From Waddliaceae bacterium (GTDB lineage Bacteria > Chlamydiota > Chlamydiia > Chlamydiales > GCA-2709385): a DNA stretch of 59,658 nucleotides. A model generated the notes under the pieces. That model had not been told where the DNA came from and searched no databases. It worked only from the letters and a program-made list of their open reading frames with translations. Below are positions 30,289 through 38,741 of this stretch, one piece after another; the first letter of the stretch is position 1, and each line of letters starts with the position of its first letter. The DNA lies in assembly GCA_002709385.1 (NCBI GenBank), contig PAQS01000008.1, positions 1 to 59,658 of the forward strand. Direction: 5' to 3'. A program made the translations under genes and the position numbers.

Positions 30289-30401
30289 CCAGCTTCACTA
30301 TTTTTGCAAGCGCCTCGGGATTCTTTTCTACGATTTTACCCTTATTTTGCTCATGGTCGCTATTAGCATTTAAACGCGGTGAAACAAAGAAGCTATGACG
30401 C
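30289..30401. repeat. Composite intergenic repeat, copy 2 (partial)
   Basis: Within the 340-base gap between the giant gene and feoB. It contains CTTCACTATTTTTGCAAGC with CGCCTCGGGA (30292-30320), CTACGATTTTACCC (30329-30342, inverse of a stretch near 46070) and TTTAAACGCGGTGAAAC followed by AAAGAAGCTATGACGC (30369-30401). These are also found in copies near 16046 and 45867. The rest of the gap is AT-rich, with nothing else I can recognise. Confidence 0.65.
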
Positions 30402-30477
30402 AAAGAAAGTCTTACACGATCGAAGCTCTTGTAAAAACAGGTAGATAAATTAATTAAATAGTTTAATGTTTACTAAA

Positions 30478-32379
30478 TTAACTTACCCCAATAAGGCGTA
30501 AACCTTGGACAATTCCTACCGCACCTACATAGCCTAGACCTGTGAATAAGAGCCATTGTATGATGGGGGTTGTCCAAGAGCCCAGTTCTTTTCGTGCAAC
30601 AACCATTGTAGGAAAGCATTGCAAGGCCATAGTAAAGAAAAAGAGTAAACCAATGACGGACGAGACAGTGAAAATAGGCCGGTCACTATTTTCGAAAGTG
30701 ATTTTATGCATATTTTGAAGCAATTTTCCTTGTACCTGGTCGATATCGCTATCTCCATCATCGATACGATACATGAGCGCCATCGATCCAACAAAAACTT
30801 CTCGTGCAGCAAATCCCATCATAATACTTACGCCGGATCTCCAGTCTAATCCCATAGGTTCCATCAAAGGCTCTAAAACTTGACCAGCTTTTGCAGCGTA
30901 CGATTGACTAACAGTAGAATATTCTGAATCACTATCTGACATAGGAAGGTGGGTGAGCGACCAAAGAAGCATCGAAATGGCGATGATGACCATTCCCGCA
31001 TTTCGTATGTAGTTACTTGTACTACGAAGTGCTGAACGCCATACATGAGCGAATTGCGGACGCCTTAAGGCTGGCAGTTCTAAAAGCAGGCTTGTCTGTT
31101 GCATGCTTTTGCTTTGGAATTTCGAAATAACTGTAGCAATAATTGTAGCACTTAGAATTCCCGTCAGATACAGAGCAGTCATAGCTAGACCACCAATCCA
31201 TGGTTGCTTGCTAGGGACAAGAAAAGCCAATAAAAGAGCATAAACAGGTAGTCGGGCACTGCAACTCATGAGAGGTAGAATAAAAATAGTCAACCAACGC
31301 TCACGAGGATTAGAAATGGTGCGAGTCGCCATTGTAGCAGGGATAGCGCAAGCAAAACCAGACATCAATGGTACAAACGCTTTTCCATTGAGTCCTATAG
31401 CAGAAAGGGGGCGATCAATTAGGGCAGCTCCCCGAGCTAAGTATCCCGTCGCTTCAAAACACCCCATGAGAAAAAATAAAATAAAAATTTGAGGTGTAAA
31501 AACGAGAGCAGCCCCAATGCCAGCCAATAAGCCCTCAGTAAAAAGGTTCGTATACCAACTATCAGGGCCTATTTCGTTTACCAAAGAAATTAAAGAAGCA
31601 AAGCCATCATCTATAGCGTCCATAATAGGCTGTGCGACAACGAAGATAGAGGAAAAGAAAAAAGACATTGTAAGTAAAAAAATTACAAGCCCCCAAACAG
31701 GGTGTAAAAGCCAACAATCCCACTTTTGCTGACTCTGTTCTTGGCGTGGGCAATTTTGAAGAGCCTCTGATTCAATGCGCGTAATTTTTTCAAAACGACT
31801 GCAAATAGGGTCTTTATTTAGGTCTTTTAAAGTGATATTTTCTTGGGTAGGAACACTAGGGTCATGTTGCTTGATCGCATTGATCAGATACTCCACTTCT
31901 ATCGCTTTGCGAGGGTCTACTAGAACACATGGGGATTCTTGCAGCTGACTTAAGGTTTTACAGCAAATAGCAGCGCCACGCTTCTCTAGCAAGTCGATCA
32001 TTGTTACAGCAACAACAATAGAATAACCAGCTTCTTTCAATTGTTCTACTAAGTAAAGGTGTCGGCTTAACTGAGTAGCATCTACTACTACTACAATCAC
32101 AGAGCCTTTTTGCTTGCTTTCTTCTAGTTGTTTTAAGGCAACTTCCTGATCAGGGGAGCTGGGGTTTAAACTCACCATCCCCGGGGTGTCTATACAGGTG
32201 GCATCAAGATTCCAGGTTCCCAAACACTTGCCCGTATAGTATACGGTTGTAGCACCCGGATAATTGACTACTTTAAGGTCGGATCCGGTGAGAGTGTTGA
32301 AAAGAGTGGTTTTTCCTACGTTTGGTGGGCCTATTAAAAGGACTTCTGTAGCTTTTTGTTCAGTCATGCAAGCTGTCAT
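30478..32379 (-). CDS. feoB: Ferrous iron transporter FeoB
   Basis: A 633-residue inner-membrane Fe(II) transporter with an N-terminal G domain and a C-terminal set of membrane segments. G1 is GPPNVGKTT (17-25), G3 is DTPG (64-67). The G4 motif, usually N..D, reads TMID (126-129), so the guanine-recognition asparagine is replaced by threonine. Membrane motifs GFACAIPATMATRTI and PLMSCSARLPVYALL are the two Gate-type iron-path motifs. It starts with ATGA overlapping feoA. It is shorter than the E. coli protein (773), as in many compact FeoB. Third gene of a regulator-feoA-feoB operon. Confidence 0.95.
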   Translation of the reverse strand: MTACMTEQKATEVLLIGPPNVGKTTLFNTLTGSDLKVVNYPGATTVYYTGKCLGTWNLDATCIDTPGMVSLNPSSPDQEVALKQLEESKQKGSVIVVVVDATQLSRHLYLVEQLKEAGYSIVVAVTMIDLLEKRGAAICCKTLSQLQESPCVLVDPRKAIEVEYLINAIKQHDPSVPTQENITLKDLNKDPICSRFEKITRIESEALQNCPRQEQSQQKWDCWLLHPVWGLVIFLLTMSFFFSSIFVVAQPIMDAIDDGFASLISLVNEIGPDSWYTNLFTEGLLAGIGAALVFTPQIFILFFLMGCFEATGYLARGAALIDRPLSAIGLNGKAFVPLMSGFACAIPATMATRTISNPRERWLTIFILPLMSCSARLPVYALLLAFLVPSKQPWIGGLAMTALYLTGILSATIIATVISKFQSKSMQQTSLLLELPALRRPQFAHVWRSALRSTSNYIRNAGMVIIAISMLLWSLTHLPMSDSDSEYSTVSQSYAAKAGQVLEPLMEPMGLDWRSGVSIMMGFAAREVFVGSMALMYRIDDGDSDIDQVQGKLLQNMHKITFENSDRPIFTVSSVIGLLFFFTMALQCFPTMVVARKELGSWTTPIIQWLLFTGLGYVGAVGIVQGLRLIGVS

Positions 32380-32594
32380 AGAAGAACCCTCTCAGCTTCA
32401 TTTTTACGGAGAGCAATAGTCGTTCCGCGGATAGATACAATAAATGGACTCCGAAATGGACCGCGACTAAGTAAGGTAACATGACTGCCAGGAACAAAAC
32501 CCATTTCCTTAATTTGCTGCGAAAGACTATCTGTTCCTGCTACAGATTTGATATGAGCCGACTGGCCTACAGGAAGCTTACTTAAATCCATCAT
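32376..32594 (-). CDS. feoA: Iron transport accessory protein FeoA
   Basis: A 72-residue SH3-like protein. The sequence has the conserved EMGFVPGSHVTLLSRGPF core and AIVL-type end (TTIALRKNEAERVLL). FeoA helps FeoB assemble or be active at the membrane. It overlaps feoB by four bases at its stop and the regulator's stop at its start, forming an unbroken operon. Confidence 0.95.
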   Translation of the reverse strand: MMDLSKLPVGQSAHIKSVAGTDSLSQQIKEMGFVPGSHVTLLSRGPFRSPFIVSIRGTTIALRKNEAERVLL

Positions 32595-32986
32595 TGTTTT
32601 GCCCTCACTCGATTGTACTGGTCCAGCCGCTCAATCACTTCTAAATCCACCACATGCTCCATTCGACAAGCATTAGACTCCGCCAATTCCCTTGTCATCT
32701 GCAGCGTATCTTCCAAAAAATGAACAATTACATGAAACTTTTGTACGATAGCCTCAGCAATCTCCTGTCCAAGCTCCGTCAAAGTCACATGACTATAAGG
32801 CTGATGTTCAATCAGACCTTTATCAATCAAAGTCTTTAAACCAGATGTAACAGATGCTTTTGTGATCTCTAATCTTTCTGCTAAATCCTTAACCCTCGCT
32901 ACCTTGTTCTCTTCCGAGAGAATCAAAATAGTTTTTAGATACATTTCCTGTACAGAACTAAGATTAAGCTCGTCTTGATAAGGCAT
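32591..32986 (-). CDS. DtxR/MntR-type metal-dependent transcriptional regulator
   Basis: A 131-residue regulator of the DtxR/MntR family. A winged helix-turn-helix is seen in VARVKDLAERLEITKASVTSGLKTL (two halves, residues 30-55), and a metal-binding/dimerisation region with FLEDTLQMTRE, CRMEHVVDLEVIERLDQY. It lacks the C-terminal SH3 domain of DtxR, so it is MntR-like in size. I use the ATG at 32986: the next ATG upstream (33046) would put the operator palindrome inside the gene. It is the first gene of the operon with feoA and feoB, and the operator directly upstream suggests autoregulation by Fe(II) or Mn(II). Confidence 0.92.
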   Translation of the reverse strand: MPYQDELNLSSVQEMYLKTILILSEENKVARVKDLAERLEITKASVTSGLKTLIDKGLIEHQPYSHVTLTELGQEIAEAIVQKFHVIVHFLEDTLQMTRELAESNACRMEHVVDLEVIERLDQYNRVRAKQ

Positions 32987-33017
32987 AATAAAAGTACAAA
33001 GTTTCTTTTTTCTACAA

Positions 33018-33053
33018 AATATAGCAAGTCTAACATCGTTAGGCAAGCCTAAC
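33018..33053 (-). promoter_or_regulatory. Promoter with overlapping DtxR-family palindromic operator for the feo operon
   Basis: The minus strand carries a -35 TTGCCT (33046-33041), a 17-base spacer and a -10 TATATT (33023-33018), about 32 bases upstream of the regulator ATG. A perfect 16-base palindrome GTTAGGCTTGCCTAAC (33053-33038) covers the -35, and a second imperfect palindrome CTAAC-GAT-GTTAG (33042-33030) sits in the spacer. TTAGGC..GCCTAA closely resembles known DtxR/SirR/MntR boxes (established family knowledge). Metal-loaded repressor binding here would block RNA polymerase. Confidence 0.8.
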
Positions 33054-33150
33054 TTTTGAAGAATAAAAATAAAAACCCAATGATACTCATTCTGATAAAA
33101 TATTTTTTGGGGAAATGAAATGGCTATAAGAATTGCAAGTCACCTAAATA

Positions 33151-33270
33151 GGTAGGCTCCAATGGCTACCCAATGGAGCCAACCTTTAAGTTGATACTAT
33201 TGAAGCGCGGATTAGGTAAGCATTGGAAGCTACATAAATCAAAAAAAAGTTTATTGGTTTATGTAGCTTC
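33151..33270. repeat. Intergenic repeat fragment plus stem-loop after the giant gene
   Basis: Two structures sit between the feo operon and the end of paralogue B. 33155-33180 is an imperfect hairpin (GGCTCCAATGG / CCAATGGAGCC), and 33209-33227 holds GATTAGGTAAGCATTGGA; both belong to the AATGG..TACC repeat family. 33226-33270 is a 13-base perfect stem (GAAGCTACATAAA / TTTATGTAGCTTC) with a T/A-rich loop, 14 bases past the stop of paralogue B, a possible terminator without a classic U-tract on the minus strand. Confidence 0.6.
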
Positions 33271-33284
33271 TAGTTTGTTTTTTT

Positions 33285-36200
33285 CTAATAAGCAATTTCA
33301 CTAATACATAAAATAAACATAAGACCTTCTAAAGTAAGTAAATATGTGTTTGGGTCTATAAAACCTTTTTCTATTAAAACTTCAGTGAAATCAGTAATTG
33401 TAATGTTGATTTTATTGTTATTTTTTTGGAAAAATGTTGACATTTCTCTTAACTCAACAATTTTCTGAGATTGAGAGCAAAATTCAATATTTTTAGAACG
33501 TTTTGCTATTGGAGTGTTGTCCTCACTTTCATTTCGAGACCGTTTTTTAAGAAAAACTATTTCATTAACGATATTCTCGTTATCATCAATCATATCATAA
33601 TTAAGATCGTTTCCTTGTTCAAAATAAGTTTTTTGACTTAGAAATTCTTCTTCAGAATATATTCCACTTATATACTCTTTTATTTTCTCTTGTTTTCTTA
33701 CTATATTGAAAATAGGTTCAAAGTGAGATACAAAATTACTTGCTACATCTAATGTGTTTGAAAATTCAGATAAAATCTTGATGCATGTTTCTATTGTTTT
33801 AGAATTATCTGTTGAGTCATGTTTAATTGATAATTTATTTTCTAATGTTTTTTTTAGTTTTTTTAGTCTATTTATGAAAATATTTGAATTTTCTATTATT
33901 ACTTTTGAGTCTGAGTTTTCTGGAATTTTTTCTAAAATTTCATTTGTAAGATCTTTTACTTTTTTAACTATATCTTTGGTTTCATTTTCTTGTTTGTTTT
34001 CTAGTTTTTTATTCAATAATTCTAGTTTTTTGAATAACTCACAATACATTTTACCGGAGATTATTTTTGATATAATGTATGATCGTGCATTTGAAATTAA
34101 ATCAAGGTTAGAATTTATTTTTTTTAGTATGTCGTCAGCTAAAAAAGATTCAAGATTTTTTATGTTATTTTGTATTTCTGATTCTATATATTCTATATTT
34201 AATAGATCTTTTTTTTCTGCATCACTTTCATTTTCCAGTCCTCGGTTATATATAGCGTTAGTTAATATTAATTTATAATATTCATCTTTTTTATAAGATT
34301 GTGGTAGTGGATAACCTAATTGATTAAATATTTCACTTACGCAATTACTTAGATTTGTTGAATGATCATATGAAAAATTAGATAAAGATGTGATCAAAAG
34401 TCTTTCTAAAATATGTTGTTTTTTTAGCTCAATGAATTCAGCATAGAAATGTTTGAGTAATGTAGGTATATCTAAGTCTATATAAGAAATATCTCTTGAG
34501 TGATTTAAACAAGATATAGCTGCTGAAATACCTGATTTTTTTCCAGGGTTACAATCTTCTGCACTTGTTAAAGTGTATAATATAGCTACTTCTTTTTCTG
34601 TATCATCAGCTTTTTCTAAATAATACATGAACTCTATAAATTTATTTTTTCCAAAAACATTAATAGAGTTATTGTATATGGACATTAAATATCTTATGTT
34701 TTCTTCACTGTATTGTTTTTTATCAAAAGTTATGTTTTTCGATTTTTCCGAGTTAATTTTTTTGCAAATTATGTCTACTTCATTTTCAAATAGAGAATAG
34801 TATTTTTTAAATGTTTCATCGATAGTTGATCCTTCTGTAATTTCTTCTATAGATATACTATTTTTTGCTGAAAGCAATGAAATTTGATCTCTATTTAATT
34901 CAATAAAGATATTACTTGGTAATAAATTTTCACGAGATAAGTTCAAATGTTTTTTTATTTCATCTAACGACATACTGGTCCATGATGGACAAAGTAAGCG
35001 TACTTGAGAACCAAATTTCGTCGATGCAGAAGATTCAAAAATATCTGCATTACTGTTGTGTAAATTATTTTCAAAAGGTCTTGTGGCAAAAACCCCAAAA
35101 CGAGCGATATCATGATCATAGTTTCCACGAATCTCTATAAAAGGAGTTGTTTTAGTTGAATTATTTTCAAATAAAGTAATAGCAAATTCGTTTTTATTTT
35201 TTAATTCCTCTTCTTTCCACATAACCCAATTATGATTAGATTTTTTTAAATCTGATAAAAATGAATCCCACTTACTCTTTAAAATAAATTTTCTTTTTTG
35301 TTCGTTTATTTGTGTTTTAATGTCTGAAATACAATAAAAAGGATGGGTTCCTAATTTTTTACTGGAAAAAATAACGCAGTTAGAAGAGGTTAAAACTTGT
35401 GCTGTTATTTTGTTTTCAAGATTTACTATTTTTTCTGGGTTGGAAAGCAAGAAAGATGATTTTATGTTTCTAGATGAGTTAAAGTAAAAACTATTTTTTA
35501 CATTTTCTTTTATTTCTTTGATGTATGTTTGAATTTTTGTTATCTCATCGTTATTTTTTTGTATTATTTTTTGGATTTCATTTTTTAGATTGTTTTCGTT
35601 TTCTGTTATTTCGTTTGGTATGGTTTCTGTTTTGATTGAGTCTTCGTTTAGTACAATAAATGAAAATGGTTCTTCTTTTTTGTAGTCAAAATGAATGCAT
35701 ATTTTATTTATATTTAATTCTGTGTTTGTGATGTTTTCTTTGTAAATAAATGAAAAATCTATTTTATTAGCTGTTTTTATTTTCTCTAATTTAATTTCTA
35801 GTTTTATCTTTTTTTCTACAGCTTCTGCTTCATCTTCGCATACAACGTGTCGATATCCATCTAAATCAATAAAAGTAATATTATCTTCATCATTTAAATA
35901 TTTAAAGTAATCTATTGAGGAATTTATTAATTCTTCTTCCCATAGACTTAGTTTATATATGCAGTTCAAGTTATTTAATATAAGAAAAAGAAAACTTTCT
36001 TGTTCGGAAAATAAAGATGCTAATTTTGCTATATATTCTTCATTTTCAATAAAGTCAAAATTAAGAGGATTTGATATTCTATCTGCGGTGTCGATTATCT
36101 GCTTTAAGCAATTCAATGGAGTTTGATATTCTTCACCATTTTTCATTAATTCCACTATCTTTGTAAGAACAGAGCTCCAAACAGGTTCGATGAGATGGAA

Positions 36201-38435
36201 ATCTAGATTCAAATCTGTTTGTGGATTGTCTTTAATCATTTGCGAATAAAGAATTATATTATCTTCTACATTAAAAATTTCTTGAAGTTTTGTAAAAAAA
36301 TCTTCAACGATAGAGTCTTTTTCGATATCGTCTGTAGTTTGACTAGTTAGTCTATTAATTTCCCATGTTATTAATTTAGATATTGAAGATATTGAAGCTT
36401 TAATATTTTCTGTCTTTAGATTATTTAGAAATGAAAATAATGGAGAGTTTTGTACATCACATTTATTTGATATTCCAGGGCAATTTTTCATCATCTCGTG
36501 AATATCATCAGTAGAATATTTCTTATCTGAGTTTGATACTACAGTTAAAAAGTACTCAAATTGCATATGAGAATATAGTTCTTCTGTTGTATTTTTTATA
36601 AACTCATCTAGTTCTTTTACATTTTTTATATTTATGATTTTACACGAGTCAAATTCATCATCATCTTCTTCTATTCCTGTGTTATAGAAAATTTGATTTG
36701 TGTTTTCTACATAAATAATATGGTTTGAAAAACTTACATCTTTAATATTGTCGCAGTTTTCTGTTTTTTCTAGTTTTTTTGTTGTGTGATTAACTAAGTC
36801 ATTTATTTTTGATTCAAAAATTTTATTTATTTCTTTTTCTTCATACCTTATTTTTTGTAGTTCTTCTGAAAGAGTGGTGTTGTAATCTTTAATTATTAGA
36901 TCAAATTTTCCACATTTGTGTTGAGGAATCATTATCACTAATTCTTTCTTTGTTAAAGAACCGTCTAATCTGTTATATCTACATATCATAAAAGTTGGTT
37001 CTTTTGGATTAGAAGAATGGGAAATAAAGACAGGTCCTGTTTTTGGTAAATCTTTTTCAGACCATTCGGAGTGGCTATTATTATAAAATATTGTTGGATC
37101 TTTTTTAATAAATAAAATGGCCTGAACCATTTTTTCTATAATATTATGATAAGACAAGAGAGAACCAGGCATCTCTTTTCCATTGATTGTAAGGTAGCTA
37201 TCCATTCCATCAAGGCGAAAATCAATATCCTCGAAATGATTAAATTGCAAAGCAGGAATATAATTTTCTTTGTTACATGCAATATAAGTTTCGCAAATAG
37301 AATGAAAAAATTGACTAAATTCGCAATCTTCATCGTATGGATAGTCTATATACAAGTTTTCATTTAGATAAGAATCTATTATTGGAAATAAAACGAAATG
37401 ATTTTCGGTGTTTTTGAGGTGTGGTTTTATTTTTTCGAAAATATAAAAGAGTGATAGTAGAGAATTTTTATCTATATATATATTGTTATTGCAAAGCATG
37501 TTGATTATTTCAACTCGGTTATTTTTTATTCCTATCTCATAACTATTCTCTATAGATTCTTTGCTATTGAAAAGGTCTTGCCTTCTTGGTTGTTTAAGTG
37601 CTGTTTCTATTGTTTTAAAACTTTTTGTTTTTTCTAATATTTTAGTTATTATTCTGTTTATTTTATTGTTCAGTGAGTTATTTATTTCATTGTTTAGTGT
37701 TGTTGAAATTCTAATCTCTATTAAAAAATAGAATAACTCCTCTTCGTTTGTTTTTAAAAAACGTTCCATTATAACGTTAGCTTGAGGAGTGTTTAAAAGT
37801 TTAATTATTTGTTCGTGATTAATTTCATGTCGATTTTTGTTTAGAATAGTATTTAAAGTTTCATATAATTTTTTTTCTTCTTTTAACTGTTGAAGAAAAG
37901 AAGTAAGGCCTTGTCTTTCAGCAAGATCTTTCAGAGAGCTTTGTTCTAGATAAGCTCCTCTTTTTACCAGTTGTCGAGCCAGGTTTTGGTCTTTTAGTAT
38001 AAAGGCAATATCTAGTGCAGTGTATCCACCTTCAGTACAGCCATTTATATCGTATCCCATGCCGATGAAAAGATCTAAGTAGTCACACACCTTATCAGTT
38101 AAAATTTCGGTAGCAATTGCAATAAAATTTGATTGTTTTAAGGAGCAATTTCTTTCTGTGGAAAAAGGAATTTGTAAATTTTCTGATATTAGAATTTTTT
38201 TATTTTGTAATAAACAATCAAGTGTTTCTTGATGAAATAAAAGTTCAGAGCTAGATAATTGCCTTAAAGACTCTATTATTTTAGCGCTATTTTTTTGTAT
38301 GCAAAAAGTGTTTATATTGTTTGTTATTTCACTTACTTTCTTATCTATTTCCGTTTTTTTATTTTGATTAGCTTGGGTGTTTTTGTTGTCAGTATTTTCA
38401 GGTTCAGAAAAATTATTTGTAATTTGATAAGACAT
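33285..38435 (-). CDS. Giant protein with ankyrin N-terminus and NLS-like C-terminus (paralogue B)
   Basis: A 1,716-residue protein collinear with the gene at 24954-30137. Ankyrin-type repeats lie near residues 105-170 (GGYTALDIAFILKDQNLA); the middle has IEIRGNYDHDIARFGVF, SQVRLLCPSW and TSAEDCNPGKKSG near residue 1289. A basic bipartite NLS-like stretch is at 1630-1648 (KKR, 12-residue gap, KRSK). The last 40 residues match paralogue A (TDFTEVLIEKGFIDPNTYLL). The coding sequence is clearly richer in A/T (Lys, Asn, Ile) than paralogue A, which suggests long divergence under AT pressure or relaxed constraint; the frame is nonetheless intact over the whole length. Function unknown. Confidence 0.85.
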   Translation of the reverse strand: MSYQITNNFSEPENTDNKNTQANQNKKTEIDKKVSEITNNINTFCIQKNSAKIIESLRQLSSSELLFHQETLDCLLQNKKILISENLQIPFSTERNCSLKQSNFIAIATEILTDKVCDYLDLFIGMGYDINGCTEGGYTALDIAFILKDQNLARQLVKRGAYLEQSSLKDLAERQGLTSFLQQLKEEKKLYETLNTILNKNRHEINHEQIIKLLNTPQANVIMERFLKTNEEELFYFLIEIRISTTLNNEINNSLNNKINRIITKILEKTKSFKTIETALKQPRRQDLFNSKESIENSYEIGIKNNRVEIINMLCNNNIYIDKNSLLSLFYIFEKIKPHLKNTENHFVLFPIIDSYLNENLYIDYPYDEDCEFSQFFHSICETYIACNKENYIPALQFNHFEDIDFRLDGMDSYLTINGKEMPGSLLSYHNIIEKMVQAILFIKKDPTIFYNNSHSEWSEKDLPKTGPVFISHSSNPKEPTFMICRYNRLDGSLTKKELVIMIPQHKCGKFDLIIKDYNTTLSEELQKIRYEEKEINKIFESKINDLVNHTTKKLEKTENCDNIKDVSFSNHIIYVENTNQIFYNTGIEEDDDEFDSCKIINIKNVKELDEFIKNTTEELYSHMQFEYFLTVVSNSDKKYSTDDIHEMMKNCPGISNKCDVQNSPLFSFLNNLKTENIKASISSISKLITWEINRLTSQTTDDIEKDSIVEDFFTKLQEIFNVEDNIILYSQMIKDNPQTDLNLDFHLIEPVWSSVLTKIVELMKNGEEYQTPLNCLKQIIDTADRISNPLNFDFIENEEYIAKLASLFSEQESFLFLILNNLNCIYKLSLWEEELINSSIDYFKYLNDEDNITFIDLDGYRHVVCEDEAEAVEKKIKLEIKLEKIKTANKIDFSFIYKENITNTELNINKICIHFDYKKEEPFSFIVLNEDSIKTETIPNEITENENNLKNEIQKIIQKNNDEITKIQTYIKEIKENVKNSFYFNSSRNIKSSFLLSNPEKIVNLENKITAQVLTSSNCVIFSSKKLGTHPFYCISDIKTQINEQKRKFILKSKWDSFLSDLKKSNHNWVMWKEEELKNKNEFAITLFENNSTKTTPFIEIRGNYDHDIARFGVFATRPFENNLHNSNADIFESSASTKFGSQVRLLCPSWTSMSLDEIKKHLNLSRENLLPSNIFIELNRDQISLLSAKNSISIEEITEGSTIDETFKKYYSLFENEVDIICKKINSEKSKNITFDKKQYSEENIRYLMSIYNNSINVFGKNKFIEFMYYLEKADDTEKEVAILYTLTSAEDCNPGKKSGISAAISCLNHSRDISYIDLDIPTLLKHFYAEFIELKKQHILERLLITSLSNFSYDHSTNLSNCVSEIFNQLGYPLPQSYKKDEYYKLILTNAIYNRGLENESDAEKKDLLNIEYIESEIQNNIKNLESFLADDILKKINSNLDLISNARSYIISKIISGKMYCELFKKLELLNKKLENKQENETKDIVKKVKDLTNEILEKIPENSDSKVIIENSNIFINRLKKLKKTLENKLSIKHDSTDNSKTIETCIKILSEFSNTLDVASNFVSHFEPIFNIVRKQEKIKEYISGIYSEEEFLSQKTYFEQGNDLNYDMIDDNENIVNEIVFLKKRSRNESEDNTPIAKRSKNIEFCSQSQKIVELREMSTFFQKNNNKINITITDFTEVLIEKGFIDPNTYLLTLEGLMFILCISEIAY

Positions 38436-38540
38436 ATATAGGATCTACCTTTTTGATTTATTAAATTTTTATCTAATTCTAATGGTTTATTATTTATTGA
38501 TTGTTTGTATTGCTTATTTTTTTTATAAAGATTTTTAATA

Positions 38541-38586
38541 TCCAATGAGCAGCTAATCTGATGCGAAATTAGGTAGCCATTGGAGG
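38541..38586. repeat. Decayed hairpin copy of the AATGG repeat
   Basis: Arms TCCAATG and CTAATC on the left face ATTAG and CATTGGA on the right, around a TGATGCG loop. It is a degenerate relative of the perfect hairpin at 43299-43344. It lies in the 306-base gap before the acyl-CoA synthetase gene; the rest of that gap (including CCAAGGTGTTTGCAAAG near 38650, similar to the stem at 46179) shows no gene. Confidence 0.6.
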
Positions 38587-38741
38587 TATAAGATCCCTAG
38601 ATAGCTACTCAATAGTAATAAAAATATATGGAAAGGGGGCTCCCTTAGATCCAAGGTGTTTGCAAAGATAAGTCTGACTATCGACATTAACATCTTTTTT
38701 TGAAAAAATGATTTTTTTCACTACTTTCATGGGGTCAGTCG

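Noticed and set aside
30391-30444. Short frame starting MTQRKSYTIEALVK that resembled the start of an insertion-sequence transposase
   Set aside because: It ends after 17 codons and begins inside the repeat module; there is no other transposase-like sequence nearby.
33074-33100. Possible Fur-type box (TGATACTCATTCTGATA)
   Set aside because: The symmetry is poor, and the clear regulator site is the DtxR-type palindrome at 33038-33053.
33122-33155. Short plus-strand frame MAIRIASHLNR after a GGGGAAATG
   Set aside because: Stops after 11 codons; possibly a leader peptide or fossil start but not supportable.
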